A stretch of DNA of 64,000 nt from Nitrososphaerales archaeon (GTDB lineage: Archaea > Thermoproteota > Nitrososphaeria > Nitrososphaerales > CADDZS01): positions 1 to 64,000 of the forward strand of contig JASHNZ010000036.1 of the NCBI GenBank assembly GCA_030041355.1, written 5' to 3'. Shown piece by piece: positions 1 through 7,980 of this stretch. Every line of letters starts with the position of its first letter. Position 1 is the stretch's first letter. Under the pieces are notes generated by a model, which made no database searches, was not told where the DNA came from, and worked only from the letters and a program-made list of their open reading frames with translations. A program made the translations under genes and the position numbers.

Positions 1-2
1 TG

Positions 3-737
3 GGCTGGCCTCTTGCCGCTGAAGAACAAGGTCTTAAGCCGCATCCTAATAAACCAAACAACAATAATACTCAATACGATTCCTCTCTCTTTGTTACGGC
101 ACTTTCTTACGCACCAGAGATCAATGGCAGCGTTTTTTCAAACTATACCAGTCAGGCCATTGCCGGCGCAACATTGAACGTTTATCGCGTGGTGGCAAAA
201 CAGAGCGCACTTGTTGTCACCGGCCTTACAGGAGTGAACGGGGAACAAACATTCCTAATTCCTCCAGGAAATTACAGCGTTGGCTTGACAAGCACTCTAG
301 GAGCTGCAACGATCCCTGCCACAGTGAGTTCAGGAAACACGACAGAAGTGGACATCATACTGAATGAGACCTCACATCTCAGCACTTTCTTTGAAACTTC
401 CGATTCAGTATCGACCCGGGTAATTGCACCATGGGATACCGTATTCCTGAGTTTCTATCCAAACTCGTCGATTATTCAAAGTACCTATCTATCGGTCTTC
501 CTCAGCTTTGAGTCTACCCAGGGAAACTCCACAACTCAAAGTCAGCCTATCGGCGTCCAGGTTCTTACTGACTACTTTGACCCCGTAGCTGGAAGTGTGT
601 GGTTGGAGGTTCAACTGAAATCCCTCGCCAATATAACCGATGTCACCGCTATCAAGGTCCTCACATATCAGGCATTTTATTCAACACGAGAATATCCTTT
701 CCAAGTTCAAACAACAACAACCTTTGCCACAGGTTGA
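3..737 (+). CDS. Partial extracytoplasmic surface protein with Ig-like domain (5' end missing)
   Basis: The reading frame is open from the first full codon in the window to a TGA at 735-737, so the N-terminus lies upstream. About residues 55-125 of the visible part look like a carboxypeptidase-regulatory/Ig-like beta-sandwich: a GATLNVYR strand, a TGVNGEQTFLIPPGNYSV hairpin, then an NTTEVDI strand. The large surface protein at 4100-5851 has a closely similar C-terminal domain, so the two are probably related extracytoplasmic proteins of one cluster. The region rich in N, S, T and Q near the start looks like an exported linker. No C-terminal TM segment is present, although the next gene begins with one. 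The role is unknown; a cell-envelope location is inferred. Confidence 0.75.
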   Translation, partial: GWPLAAEEQGLKPHPNKPNNNNTQYDSSLFVTALSYAPEINGSVFSNYTSQAIAGATLNVYRVVAKQSALVVTGLTGVNGEQTFLIPPGNYSVGLTSTLGAATIPATVSSGNTTEVDIILNETSHLSTFFETSDSVSTRVIAPWDTVFLSFYPNSSIIQSTYLSVFLSFESTQGNSTTQSQPIGVQVLTDYFDPVAGSVWLEVQLKSLANITDVTAIKVLTYQAFYSTREYPFQVQTTTTFATG

Positions 738-784
738 AGCTCTCAGGCTTATTTTAGATTCGGAGAAAATGGAGTGCAAGACGA

Positions 785-1168
785 TTGGCGGGTTTTCTTG
801 GTCCAGTTCTATACGTCCTCGTTCCACTGAATTTTGTACTTTACATCATGCTCGTCAGAGGCTATCTACGAGATAAGCGATTTTTTGAGATCCCAAAGGT
901 TGCGACGCCCGCAGAGGCCTTTGCCCTCTTCGAAAGGTCCTACAAACAGTTATTCCCTCAGGAACGCGATGGATTCACATGGGGAGAGGCAGTCAAGAAA
1001 GCGAATAGTCTGACGAAAATTAGCGATTTCCAATCCTTTGGAATCCAGAAGTCCCTTGAGCAGTACGAAGCTTACCGTTATGGGAAGATCGGACAGGAGA
1101 GTCAAATCGACGTGGGTCCAATTTTGAAGCTGGTCAGCTTGTTGCGCAAGAAAATATACACGAGTTGA
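785..1168 (+). CDS. Membrane-anchored DUF4129-like protein
   Basis: A 127-residue protein with one hydrophobic segment (about residues 3-24) and a cytoplasmic helical domain. The C-terminal half carries the pattern FTWGEA...LEQYEAYRYG, which resembles the DUF4129 domain usually found with MoxR and DUF58 genes. The start is TTG at 785; the frame closes at a TAG at 755-757, so no distant upstream start exists. The stop overlaps the next gene as TTGA. In the second cluster (40194-41429) the extracytoplasmic part, TM and DUF4129 domain are one polypeptide; here they are split over two frames. The function is unknown, perhaps a partner of the MoxR/DUF58 pair. The family call rests on a short motif plus context. 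Confidence 0.7.
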   Translation: MAGFLGPVLYVLVPLNFVLYIMLVRGYLRDKRFFEIPKVATPAEAFALFERSYKQLFPQERDGFTWGEAVKKANSLTKISDFQSFGIQKSLEQYEAYRYGKIGQESQIDVGPILKLVSLLRKKIYTS

Positions 1169-2127
1169 TTGTGAACACATTGGCGCAACTGAGCACAATA
1201 AATTTGAGAAATAAGATCCTCACTGAAGTGGAAAAAATCGTCATTGGGAGAACAACAGAGGTAAATCTCCTTCTCTTGTGTCTCCTAGCTAGAGGACATG
1301 TGCTCCTGGAAGGCGTGCCTGGCATGGCAAAGACCCTCCTTGCAAAATCGTTTACGAAATGTCTTGATCTAAAATTCAAACGGGTTCAGTTTACACCTGA
1401 CATGCTTCCTTTAGATGTTATTGGGGGCTACATTTTCAATTTGAAAAACAGAGAACTCGAATTCAAAGAGGGACCGATCTTCACGAACATTCTTCTCGCT
1501 GACGAGATAAACAGAGCCGGCCCAAAGGTGCAGAGTGCTCTCCTTGAGGCTATGCAGGAATTGCAAGTGACGGTGGAAGGCAACACATCGAAGCTACCTT
1601 TCCCATTCATGGTGATCGCTACCGAGAATCCTCTTGACTTTGAGGGAGTTTATCCGCTCGTGGAAAGCGAGCTAGATAGATTCATGATGAAGATCAACTT
1701 CAATTATCCGGATACGCGAGTAGAATCTGATATTTTGAGGAGAAACCTGCTTCAAGTGAATGTCGAAGGGGTTTCGCCAGTAATCACCCGAGAAGAATTG
1801 GAAGGACTATCGTACCAGGTGGATCACGTCCAAGTCTCTGACGAGATTCTAAACTATGTAGTTGCGCTTGCAGACAGTACTCGGAAAGACTCCAGGATCG
1901 GCTTGGGGGCCTCCCCACGAGCAATGGTTCAGCTTGTTCACTGCGCCAGAGCAAATGCGTTTCTCGAAAACAGGAACTATGTAATTCCTGAGGATATCAA
2001 ACTGGTCGCGCCTCACGTGTTAGCTCACAGAGTTAGAATTGACCGGACTGCGCTACTCAAAGGCCTTGTCGAAACACCTGAATCGGTAATTGCTGACCTG
2101 CTAGGTTCAGTGAAACCACCACGGTAA
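1165..2127 (+). CDS. MoxR-family AAA+ ATPase
   Basis: A 320-residue MoxR ATPase, thought in this family to act as a chaperone or remodelling factor for membrane or metal-binding complexes. The Walker A is GVPGMAKT (about residues 50-57). The Walker B region is ADEINRAGPK, followed by the LLEAMQE segment typical of MoxR, then sensor 1 as ATENP (usually ATQNP). The C-terminal lid has GASPRAMVQLV. The start is TTG at 1165, overlapping the upstream stop by 4 nt; GTG at 1171 is an alternative. It sits between DUF4129-like and DUF58 genes, the classic MoxR neighbourhood. A paralogue with a more canonical sequence lies at 38085-39056. Confidence 0.95.
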   Translation: MIVNTLAQLSTINLRNKILTEVEKIVIGRTTEVNLLLLCLLARGHVLLEGVPGMAKTLLAKSFTKCLDLKFKRVQFTPDMLPLDVIGGYIFNLKNRELEFKEGPIFTNILLADEINRAGPKVQSALLEAMQELQVTVEGNTSKLPFPFMVIATENPLDFEGVYPLVESELDRFMMKINFNYPDTRVESDILRRNLLQVNVEGVSPVITREELEGLSYQVDHVQVSDEILNYVVALADSTRKDSRIGLGASPRAMVQLVHCARANAFLENRNYVIPEDIKLVAPHVLAHRVRIDRTALLKGLVETPESVIADLLGSVKPPR

Positions 2128-2207
2128 AAGTAAGTAAAATAGGGCGCGACTATCTAAAAGCCGTCATTGTCATTGGTGTCATCTCATCATTTCTTGACAT
2201 TGATCTA

Positions 2208-3260
2208 ATGCTTGCTCTAGCTTTTACTCTTGCAGTCGTGGCACTCGTTGCCTTTCTCATCGTGAGCTCTATCACAACCTCCAATACAAGAGTCGCATTG
2301 GATCCTGCGAAGCTTCGCGGGTTCAAGAAAGATGAACTCACTTCTCAGGTGGTATTGTCTTTCAAGCGCCCACGATGGGCCAACGTGAACCTCTCTGCTA
2401 TTAGGGCGCAGCCTGGTGTTGAGATTAGATTAGAATTAACTGGAGGCGACGCCAAGGTATTTATTAGCTCAAAGTATGCGGGTTGCTTTTCCGGTCTGAT
2501 CTTTGAGCTTGAAGCAAGAGACATTTTGAATTTATTTTCAAAGCGGATTCAAACAATCTACTCAGATTTCACTTATGACTCACTTCCTCTTTCCATACTC
2601 GCGCCTATTCCTCACACGAAACCGATGCCGCTAGCCTTTGGAGAAAGATCAGGAAGATCTCCTGGTTCCAGTCTGGAACTATATGCTCTAGAAGATTACA
2701 AACCCTACACCGAAACAAAAAACGTCATGTGGAAAAAAGTCGCTAGAATGCCAGACGAAAGATTGATTGTTAGAATAAGAGACTCCAGCATTCCAGTGAC
2801 GGTCAGAATTGGATTAGTGCAAGCGAAGATCAGACGAGGGGAAGATAAACTCCGTTTGATGGATCTCGTATGCGAAGCAGCCGGGATGATTGGAAATAGT
2901 CTACTAGCCGCCGGTTGCTCCCTTGAGATTATCCACACATCCCAAGAAAACCGAAATCCGATTGCAGTGCATGAAGTATCAGACCTTGACGAACTATCCG
3001 ATGCGTTGATGCATCTATCTGACGCACCTAAATTGACAAACACGATGGAATATCAATTCGAAATCCTCGCGCGTTCGGACTTCGTGATCTGCGGTTTGAG
3101 AGAGATGGAGCAGCAGGAGCTGGCGCTTGCGATTTCCAAAAAACCAACGGTTGCAATTGCTGAACAAGGAGCTTCTCCAGTTGTAGCGGGCCAACACACG
3201 ATGATTTACACAGGCTCTGAAGACGTACGGAAATTGGTCTCGAAGATTTTAGAAATCTGA
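2208..3260 (+). CDS. DUF58 family protein (diverged, first cluster)
   Basis: A 350-residue protein with an N-terminal hydrophobic stretch (about 1-25) and a DUF58/vWA-like soluble part. The family signature normally read as GD..R.I.WK..AR appears as EDYKPYTETKNVMWKKVAR, so the GD pair is lost while WKK.AR is kept. ATG at 2208 is the only canonical start after a stop at 2094-2096. Yet the frame upstream of the ATG encodes another hydrophobic segment (KAVIVIGVISSFLDIDL), which would complete the two-TM hairpin usual in DUF58 proteins. A non-standard start or a lost start codon is therefore possible. It is co-directional with moxR and presumably its partner. Confidence 0.85.
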   Translation: MLALAFTLAVVALVAFLIVSSITTSNTRVALDPAKLRGFKKDELTSQVVLSFKRPRWANVNLSAIRAQPGVEIRLELTGGDAKVFISSKYAGCFSGLIFELEARDILNLFSKRIQTIYSDFTYDSLPLSILAPIPHTKPMPLAFGERSGRSPGSSLELYALEDYKPYTETKNVMWKKVARMPDERLIVRIRDSSIPVTVRIGLVQAKIRRGEDKLRLMDLVCEAAGMIGNSLLAAGCSLEIIHTSQENRNPIAVHEVSDLDELSDALMHLSDAPKLTNTMEYQFEILARSDFVICGLREMEQQELALAISKKPTVAIAEQGASPVVAGQHTMIYTGSEDVRKLVSKILEI

Positions 3261-3276
3261 AGGCGGGCGACTAGAT

Positions 3277-4113
3277 ATGCTACAGTTCAAGATTAACAAC
3301 AACGTCCAATTTGGCGTTGCTCTGGTCTCTGGGTTATCTCTTTTCTCTCTGTATCTTTTTTTTGCCAGCTATTCTGTCCGCTCTATTGTCTCAGCACCGA
3401 TGGTCGCCGTCGAGGCCACCATATTTTATACAATGATCCTTCGGGTTCTCGGTTTACTATTTGTTCCGTTTCTAAGGAGACTACATGCGCAGATCAAGAT
3501 AGTGATATTGTCCCTCGAGGCTTTTGTGTTGTTTCTTTTGATTTTATTTGTGTTATTGACAAGAGTCTCGAGTTATGGGCAATTGATGTCGGAAGTCCTG
3601 ACATCTTGGCTAGGAGCGACTTTGCTTATAGTGACGCCTTATGCCATCTATGAGCTGGCGTTAATTATGTACCGAGGAACAGATTTGACGACGCTTGCCG
3701 TTTCCTCGGCTCCTCTAGTGGCAATATGTCTATTCTTATCAAATTTCGTGACGAGAGTTCCAAACCCAATTTACGGCTTGTCAAACTTCGGTACAGAAAT
3801 GATCTCTTCACTTAGAGCACAGCCTGGCCTTGCAGCAAGCCCGCTCGGGGCGAACCTGTTTGTTTCAGGGGCCTCGGTGCTCTTCTTTCTTTCTATGATT
3901 GTGTACATAACTTATCGTCTCAATCAATCGGCTAAACCTCTGGCCTTTCTGCCAAAATACCATTACGCGCTTGCCTTGATGCTAGTCGGATGTCTGGTTT
4001 TGTATCTTTGGTTACTTCTATCGTCATATTTTCATGACACAAACGTCTTTGAGATATTGAGCGTTCCAGCTGTAATGATTCCAATAATACTTTGGGTGGT
4101 TGCTCGTGGCTAG
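3277..4113 (+). CDS. Multi-pass membrane protein of the MoxR-DUF58 cluster
   Basis: A 278-residue, very hydrophobic protein with about seven or eight predicted membrane segments spread over its full length and short polar loops. ATG at 3277 lies 16 nt after the DUF58 stop, and the 3' end overlaps the next gene, so it is part of the same operon. No catalytic motif is visible. Multi-TM proteins of this sort accompany DUF58/MoxR pairs and may form the membrane platform of the assembly; the corresponding gene in the second cluster may be 39053-40216 or 36019-36636. The specific function is unknown. Confidence 0.8.
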   Translation: MLQFKINNNVQFGVALVSGLSLFSLYLFFASYSVRSIVSAPMVAVEATIFYTMILRVLGLLFVPFLRRLHAQIKIVILSLEAFVLFLLILFVLLTRVSSYGQLMSEVLTSWLGATLLIVTPYAIYELALIMYRGTDLTTLAVSSAPLVAICLFLSNFVTRVPNPIYGLSNFGTEMISSLRAQPGLAASPLGANLFVSGASVLFFLSMIVYITYRLNQSAKPLAFLPKYHYALALMLVGCLVLYLWLLLSSYFHDTNVFEILSVPAVMIPIILWVVARG

Positions 4114-5851
4114 CAAGGGCCCTCTGATAATTTCCTCTCTGGTTATTTCCTTCCTCTTGATTTTACCCAGCCCTGTATTGGCTGGTGCTTTGTCACCTTA
4201 TCATAATTCAAAAATTAACTCTCGTTCGTTGGCAAGCAATGATAGCACTTTGCTTTCACAGGCAAATTCGAATTCGCTTGATCTCGGATATGGCCCAGGA
4301 TCTCTTAGTCCAATCTCGCAACAGATTCCAGTCTACACAGTAAATGATCAGCTCTGGATCGAGTCAAATTACGATTATAATATTGGAGCCAGGCTATTCG
4401 ATGCTCAAGGAGACCTCTTGGCTTCTTCAACTATCGGAGCCGGAACAGCTACGCAGATGTATAGCTTCGGTTCAGGCTTATCTACTTCAAATCTCACGCT
4501 TGATATTTCAAACGAATCGGAACCCTATTCTGTCCCTCTCGAATTTGTGAATCCCGCTGACAGTCCAATTAACTCTCTTGTTGCAAACTATTCGATCAGT
4601 CAAGCCACCCTTCACGCATCATTTTCCTCACCTGATCTAAGCAACAAATTTGACATTGAACAGTGCCTTACTAATGGATCGTCGGCAAACCAAGCAGAAA
4701 TCTCTCTTCCTGGTGCGCTTGGATCCGGGTTTCTTGGAATCGCCGGAGATCTCAATACTTCAAGCGTAGAGATATTCACTGAGAATGCAAGCCCATTGTT
4801 CTCGTTCGATTTTTCGCTCGGACTCTTTGCAAATTACACTAATGAGCTACCGGGAACTTCCGGGCTCGGATTCACAAACTCTGAATTGGAAGTCGCTAGT
4901 TCAAATTCCGTAATTCTTGGTACAAGCGTAGGCAATGCAGTTAACCTGTCGCTTTCGTATTTGGCCCCGTTGCGCATTGGAAGATACACTTTGAGGGCAT
5001 ACTTTGAAAATGTGAATGCAACCCTGGAGGTCGCAACGCCCCTGCTGATCGAGTCGCGTTCCGCGTCTTCATGGTTTTGGTTAGGCTCGTGTTTGCAGCT
5101 CGCGCAAGGGGGTCCACCGCTGCTTTCTTCCAGCGCGGAACTTACCGGTCCAGTCAGCCAGTGGCCTAGGTATCTGTATCTTATGTACCGACTCTTGCCT
5201 GGGATAGAGGGTTTCGCCAACGTGTCACTGCATCCCAGTTTGGACAGGATTGATTTCGTGGCAAATAGCGAGAACACTACTTTACCCTCTTACATTCAGA
5301 TCACGAGAGTTTCTTCATCGGACGTTGAAAGCACGGATATCGAAAGCGGCGGGGCAGTGTACGTGCTCTCAAACGGGACCTATCCTGCAGTTGCAAGCTT
5401 TGCTTTACATTTAGAGGGAAAAACCTTCGCGATGGAAAATGTCTCCGTCGAGTCGGCATATGAAGACCTTAACCAACAAGTTGCCTTAGGCGAGCTCGTA
5501 GTAATGGCTAGCCGAAATGGCGAAGCTCTAGGTAGCGCGATTGTCACGATTCTTTCTGACAGCCTAAATGCATCTCTAACTGAGGTTACAAACGCGAATG
5601 GAATAGTGGATGTCTTGGTGCCTCCTGGGAATTATACACTAACTGTGAAAAGCGGAGGCATAACCGTTTCTTCGAGTGAGGAAGTGCTTTCGAGAGGAAT
5701 AAGCCAATATGCCGCTGTTTTCCCCGCTCCTGTTAATTACACACCAGACATCATTTGGGTAATCTCGATTATCACAGTCATTGGCGCGTTTGGAAATTTG
5801 TGGTTTTGGTTTGCCAAAAGACGAATAAGTAAACGTTTACGTCCAAGGTAA
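4100..5851 (+). CDS. Large surface protein with signal peptide, Ig-like domain and C-terminal TM anchor
   Basis: A 583-residue exported protein. Residues 1-30 form a signal peptide with a hydrophobic core ending in PVLAGA. The long ectodomain is rich in N, S and T with many N-x-S/T sequons. Near the C-terminus (about 465-535) is a carboxypeptidase-regulatory/Ig-like domain with GIVDVLVPPGNYTLTV, matching the partial protein at the window start. A TM helix (DIIWVISIITVIG...) and a basic tail (KRRISKRLRPR) follow, giving a type I topology. TTG at 4100 and GTG at 4106 are both possible starts; either overlaps the upstream gene. It closes the first MoxR-DUF58 cluster. The ligand or partner is unknown. 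Confidence 0.85.
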   Translation: MLVASKGPLIISSLVISFLLILPSPVLAGALSPYHNSKINSRSLASNDSTLLSQANSNSLDLGYGPGSLSPISQQIPVYTVNDQLWIESNYDYNIGARLFDAQGDLLASSTIGAGTATQMYSFGSGLSTSNLTLDISNESEPYSVPLEFVNPADSPINSLVANYSISQATLHASFSSPDLSNKFDIEQCLTNGSSANQAEISLPGALGSGFLGIAGDLNTSSVEIFTENASPLFSFDFSLGLFANYTNELPGTSGLGFTNSELEVASSNSVILGTSVGNAVNLSLSYLAPLRIGRYTLRAYFENVNATLEVATPLLIESRSASSWFWLGSCLQLAQGGPPLLSSSAELTGPVSQWPRYLYLMYRLLPGIEGFANVSLHPSLDRIDFVANSENTTLPSYIQITRVSSSDVESTDIESGGAVYVLSNGTYPAVASFALHLEGKTFAMENVSVESAYEDLNQQVALGELVVMASRNGEALGSAIVTILSDSLNASLTEVTNANGIVDVLVPPGNYTLTVKSGGITVSSSEEVLSRGISQYAAVFPAPVNYTPDIIWVISIITVIGAFGNLWFWFAKRRISKRLRPR

Positions 5852-5882
5852 ATTCAAACCAACATCACTGAAGCGAGATCAG

Positions 5883-6368
5883 ATGGAAATTAAATCCTTA
5901 AAGATCGAGATTCCTGAAGGATGCAATGTTATATTGGGGCAGACCCATTTCATCAAAACTGCCGAAGATCTCTTTGAGGCTCTTGTAAATTCAGTTCCCG
6001 GAATAAAGTTTGGTTTGGCGTTTTGTGAGGCCTCAGGGCCTTGCCTCGTCAGGCATGAGGGGACGAGTGAGAACTTGCGCAAGATAGCTAGGGAAAAGGC
6101 GCTGGAAATTGGAGCTGGCCACGTTTTTGTCATCTATTTACAAGCTTCATATCCCATCAACGTTCTGAATGCGATAAAAAACGTCCCTGAAGTCTGCAAT
6201 ATCTTTTGTGCCACAGCAAATCCAGTTGAAGTAATTCTTGCACAGTCAGAGCAGGGTCGAGGAGTAATCGGGGTTATAGATGGCAATTCTCCCAAAGGAA
6301 TTGAACAGGAAGAAGACATTCGTGCGCGAAAGGACTTCTTGCGAAAGATAGGTTACAAACTGAGCTGA
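5883..6368 (+). CDS. Adenosine-specific kinase family protein (PF04008)
   Basis: A 161-residue protein matching the small archaeal/bacterial family named adenosine-specific kinase. Recognisable segments are IPEGCNVILGQTHFIKTAEDL near the N-terminus, GIKFGLAFCEASGPCLVRHEG in the middle, the VFVIYL and PEVCNIFCATANPVEVI strands, and the GRGVIGVIDG loop. Length is normal for the family. ATG at 5883 follows the surface-protein stop by 31 nt, so co-transcription is possible but no functional link is apparent. The biochemical role is poorly established even in characterised members. Confidence 0.9.
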   Translation: MEIKSLKIEIPEGCNVILGQTHFIKTAEDLFEALVNSVPGIKFGLAFCEASGPCLVRHEGTSENLRKIAREKALEIGAGHVFVIYLQASYPINVLNAIKNVPEVCNIFCATANPVEVILAQSEQGRGVIGVIDGNSPKGIEQEEDIRARKDFLRKIGYKLS

Positions 6369-6371
6369 ATT

Positions 6372-6698
6372 CTAGCCCAATCGGCGCGAGACGAAAACAG
6401 CCACTCCTAGGCCGACTAGGAGAGAAACACCTCCAAGGAGCGCGACGCTGGAAATAGCCCTGGGGTTCTCTACGGACTGGGGAGATTCAGGCGCGAGTGA
6501 GGCTGCATTTCCGAAGGCAGAACTTGAATGTGTAGTATTTTGCACGCCAGCAAATTCACCAACTTGATTCAAGGATGACCCGCCATTCGAAGTTGTGCCC
6601 GATTGTGAAAGCGCTATGAAACCTAATACCGCAATGGCGCAAACTACACCTACAGTCCCGGCCATTATGCTTCTTCCCTGAACCATCTTTCCACACAC
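6372..6698 (-). CDS. Small membrane protein with Ser/Asn-rich ectodomain
   Basis: A 108-residue protein with an N-terminal hydrophobic helix (about residues 13-31), a polar central part rich in S, N and Q (about 32-80), and a C-terminal TM helix ending in a short basic tail (SRRLG). This suggests a small surface protein with its central segment outside the cell, or a cleaved signal plus anchor. The start may be the first, fifth or twelfth residue, all methionines. It is convergent with the adenosine kinase-like gene, 3 nt apart. No family is recognised. Confidence 0.6.
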   Translation of the reverse strand: MCGKMVQGRSIMAGTVGVVCAIAVLGFIALSQSGTTSNGGSSLNQVGEFAGVQNTTHSSSAFGNAASLAPESPQSVENPRAISSVALLGGVSLLVGLGVAVFVSRRLG

Positions 6699-6939
6699 TC
6701 CAATTCTAACTCTTTGAGCTACATAGTTCTATTTATTAGAACAGTCGTCTAGCCTCACCAAAAGCTCAGGCTAGCCACCGTAACCTACATCAAAGACCTA
6801 GGGAGTATCGCAGTCATCACTGAAATAAACCAGAACGGATTAACCCAGCCAGAGAAGGTCTTATGATACGCGATGTCGACTACGCCATCCACTGTGAAAA
6901 GACGATCTGATATGAAACATTCACACTCAACCACTTAAT

Positions 6940-7446
6940 TTAGAAAGGTCGCTTTGACCATGTTCTGAAAGTTTCATACCAAGCAAATCCGCAGGCAAAC
7001 GCCCCGAAAACAAGAGCAAAGATGTTCGAATTTCCCTGATAGACTAGTAGATATCCGATCAAAAGTGTCGTAAAGAACATTGCATAGAATGTAAAACGAG
7101 GAACTAGAAGTCTTCCAATGTGGGAGAAGGCTTGAAGCACAGAGACGTCAACGTTTTTGACGCATGCATATTCTCCATACTGGTCCTTTTCAACCAAGCC
7201 CATCCGCTCCAATTTCTCTAGGTGATGAAAGGCCACACTGGGACTGGATAGACCAAGAGACCGCTGGAGTTCTCTAACCCCCATTGGTTTCGAGTTCTTC
7301 ATCATGAAAAGATAAGCCTGAAGGGTCCTACCTTTAAGATCCGAGTCAATATCAAGCGGACTGTTATTGACCGAGCTTTTGGTTCGGGGGACCTTCCTTG
7401 GTTCCTGTTCCTTTTCATCGGCATCGCCGTCAGAGTTATCGTTCAA
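6940..7446 (-). CDS. Winged-helix transcriptional regulator with C-terminal TM pair
   Basis: A 168-residue protein. Residues 1-30 are acidic and basic low complexity; about 35-105 form an ArsR/MarR-like winged helix (GRTLQAYLFMMKNSKPMGVRELQRSLG, SSPSVAFHHLEKLERMGLVEK, then a GEYACV wing). Residues 110-155 contain two hydrophobic segments, suggesting anchoring in the membrane, followed by a short basic tail. A membrane-bound regulator could couple envelope signals to nearby genes; the neighbouring small membrane proteins at 6372 and 7621 are plausible targets by proximity only. The roughly 240 bp downstream (6699-6939) hold no supported gene. Confidence 0.85.
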   Translation of the reverse strand: MNDNSDGDADEKEQEPRKVPRTKSSVNNSPLDIDSDLKGRTLQAYLFMMKNSKPMGVRELQRSLGLSSPSVAFHHLEKLERMGLVEKDQYGEYACVKNVDVSVLQAFSHIGRLLVPRFTFYAMFFTTLLIGYLLVYQGNSNIFALVFGAFACGFAWYETFRTWSKRPF

Positions 7447-7572
7447 AGGACCACGCTTTAGCTTGTTTTCTTCCCCTATCGATCGCCTTTTCCCATGTTA
7501 TCAATATACTGTCAACCATGACGATAGAATTGAGAGTATGTCCTAAGAGTTTTTGAAAACTCTCGGCCAAAA

Positions 7573-7580
7573 CATAAATA
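7573..7580 (+). promoter_or_regulatory. TATA-like promoter element before the 7621 gene
   Basis: ATAAATAT lies about 45 nt upstream of the TTG start at 7621, consistent with an archaeal TATA box and a transcription start near 7603. A purine-rich AAGGAGG at about 7586-7592 sits just downstream of the box, too early to act as a ribosome site for this start. Confidence 0.45.
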
Positions 7581-7620
7581 TGCTCTAAGGAGGTCTTTTG
7601 CGCAACGGGAATCGTAGTTC

Positions 7621-7959
7621 TTGGCACGAGATAGAGTAATTGGAGCAGCTCTCGTAGTAGGCGCTGTAGTTGGAGTAATTATCTATGGTCTGTTGGTTTT
7701 TGCGCAGTTTTGGTATCAGAGAAGCTGTCCCGCAGCTAGTACTACTTGCTCCATGCCCCCCGGCGGAATCCAAGTTTCTCTGATAGTACTAGAAATTTCT
7801 GCTTTCGTTGCGGTGCTTGCGGTTCTCGCAATCTTGGGATGGATCGGCTATGTGATGGCTACGACACCCCCACCGGTCCCTCTCGAACCAGAACCCACCA
7901 CCACAACCCAAGGCGCCCCGGCCACCAGTGCTCCAGCTGACAAGCCGCCACAAAGTTAG
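7621..7959 (+). CDS. Small two-TM membrane protein with Pro/Thr-rich tail
   Basis: A 112-residue protein starting at TTG. Hydrophobic segments lie at about 7-28 and 52-77. Between them is a short outside loop with two cysteines (RSCPAASTTCSMPPGG), which could form a disulfide. The tail after residue 80 is low complexity in P, T, A and E (TPPPVPLEPEPTTTT...). No known family is recognised. It is transcribed away from the winged-helix regulator at 6940-7446 and could share a divergent regulatory region with it. Confidence 0.65.
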   Translation: MARDRVIGAALVVGAVVGVIIYGLLVFAQFWYQRSCPAASTTCSMPPGGIQVSLIVLEISAFVAVLAVLAILGWIGYVMATTPPPVPLEPEPTTTTQGAPATSAPADKPPQS

Positions 7960-7980
7960 ATCAGCTTGATGGAGCGGAAG

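Noticed and set aside
640-876. 78-codon plus-strand frame across the gap between the first two genes
   Set aside because: It overlaps two better-supported genes in other frames and has no domain-like pattern.
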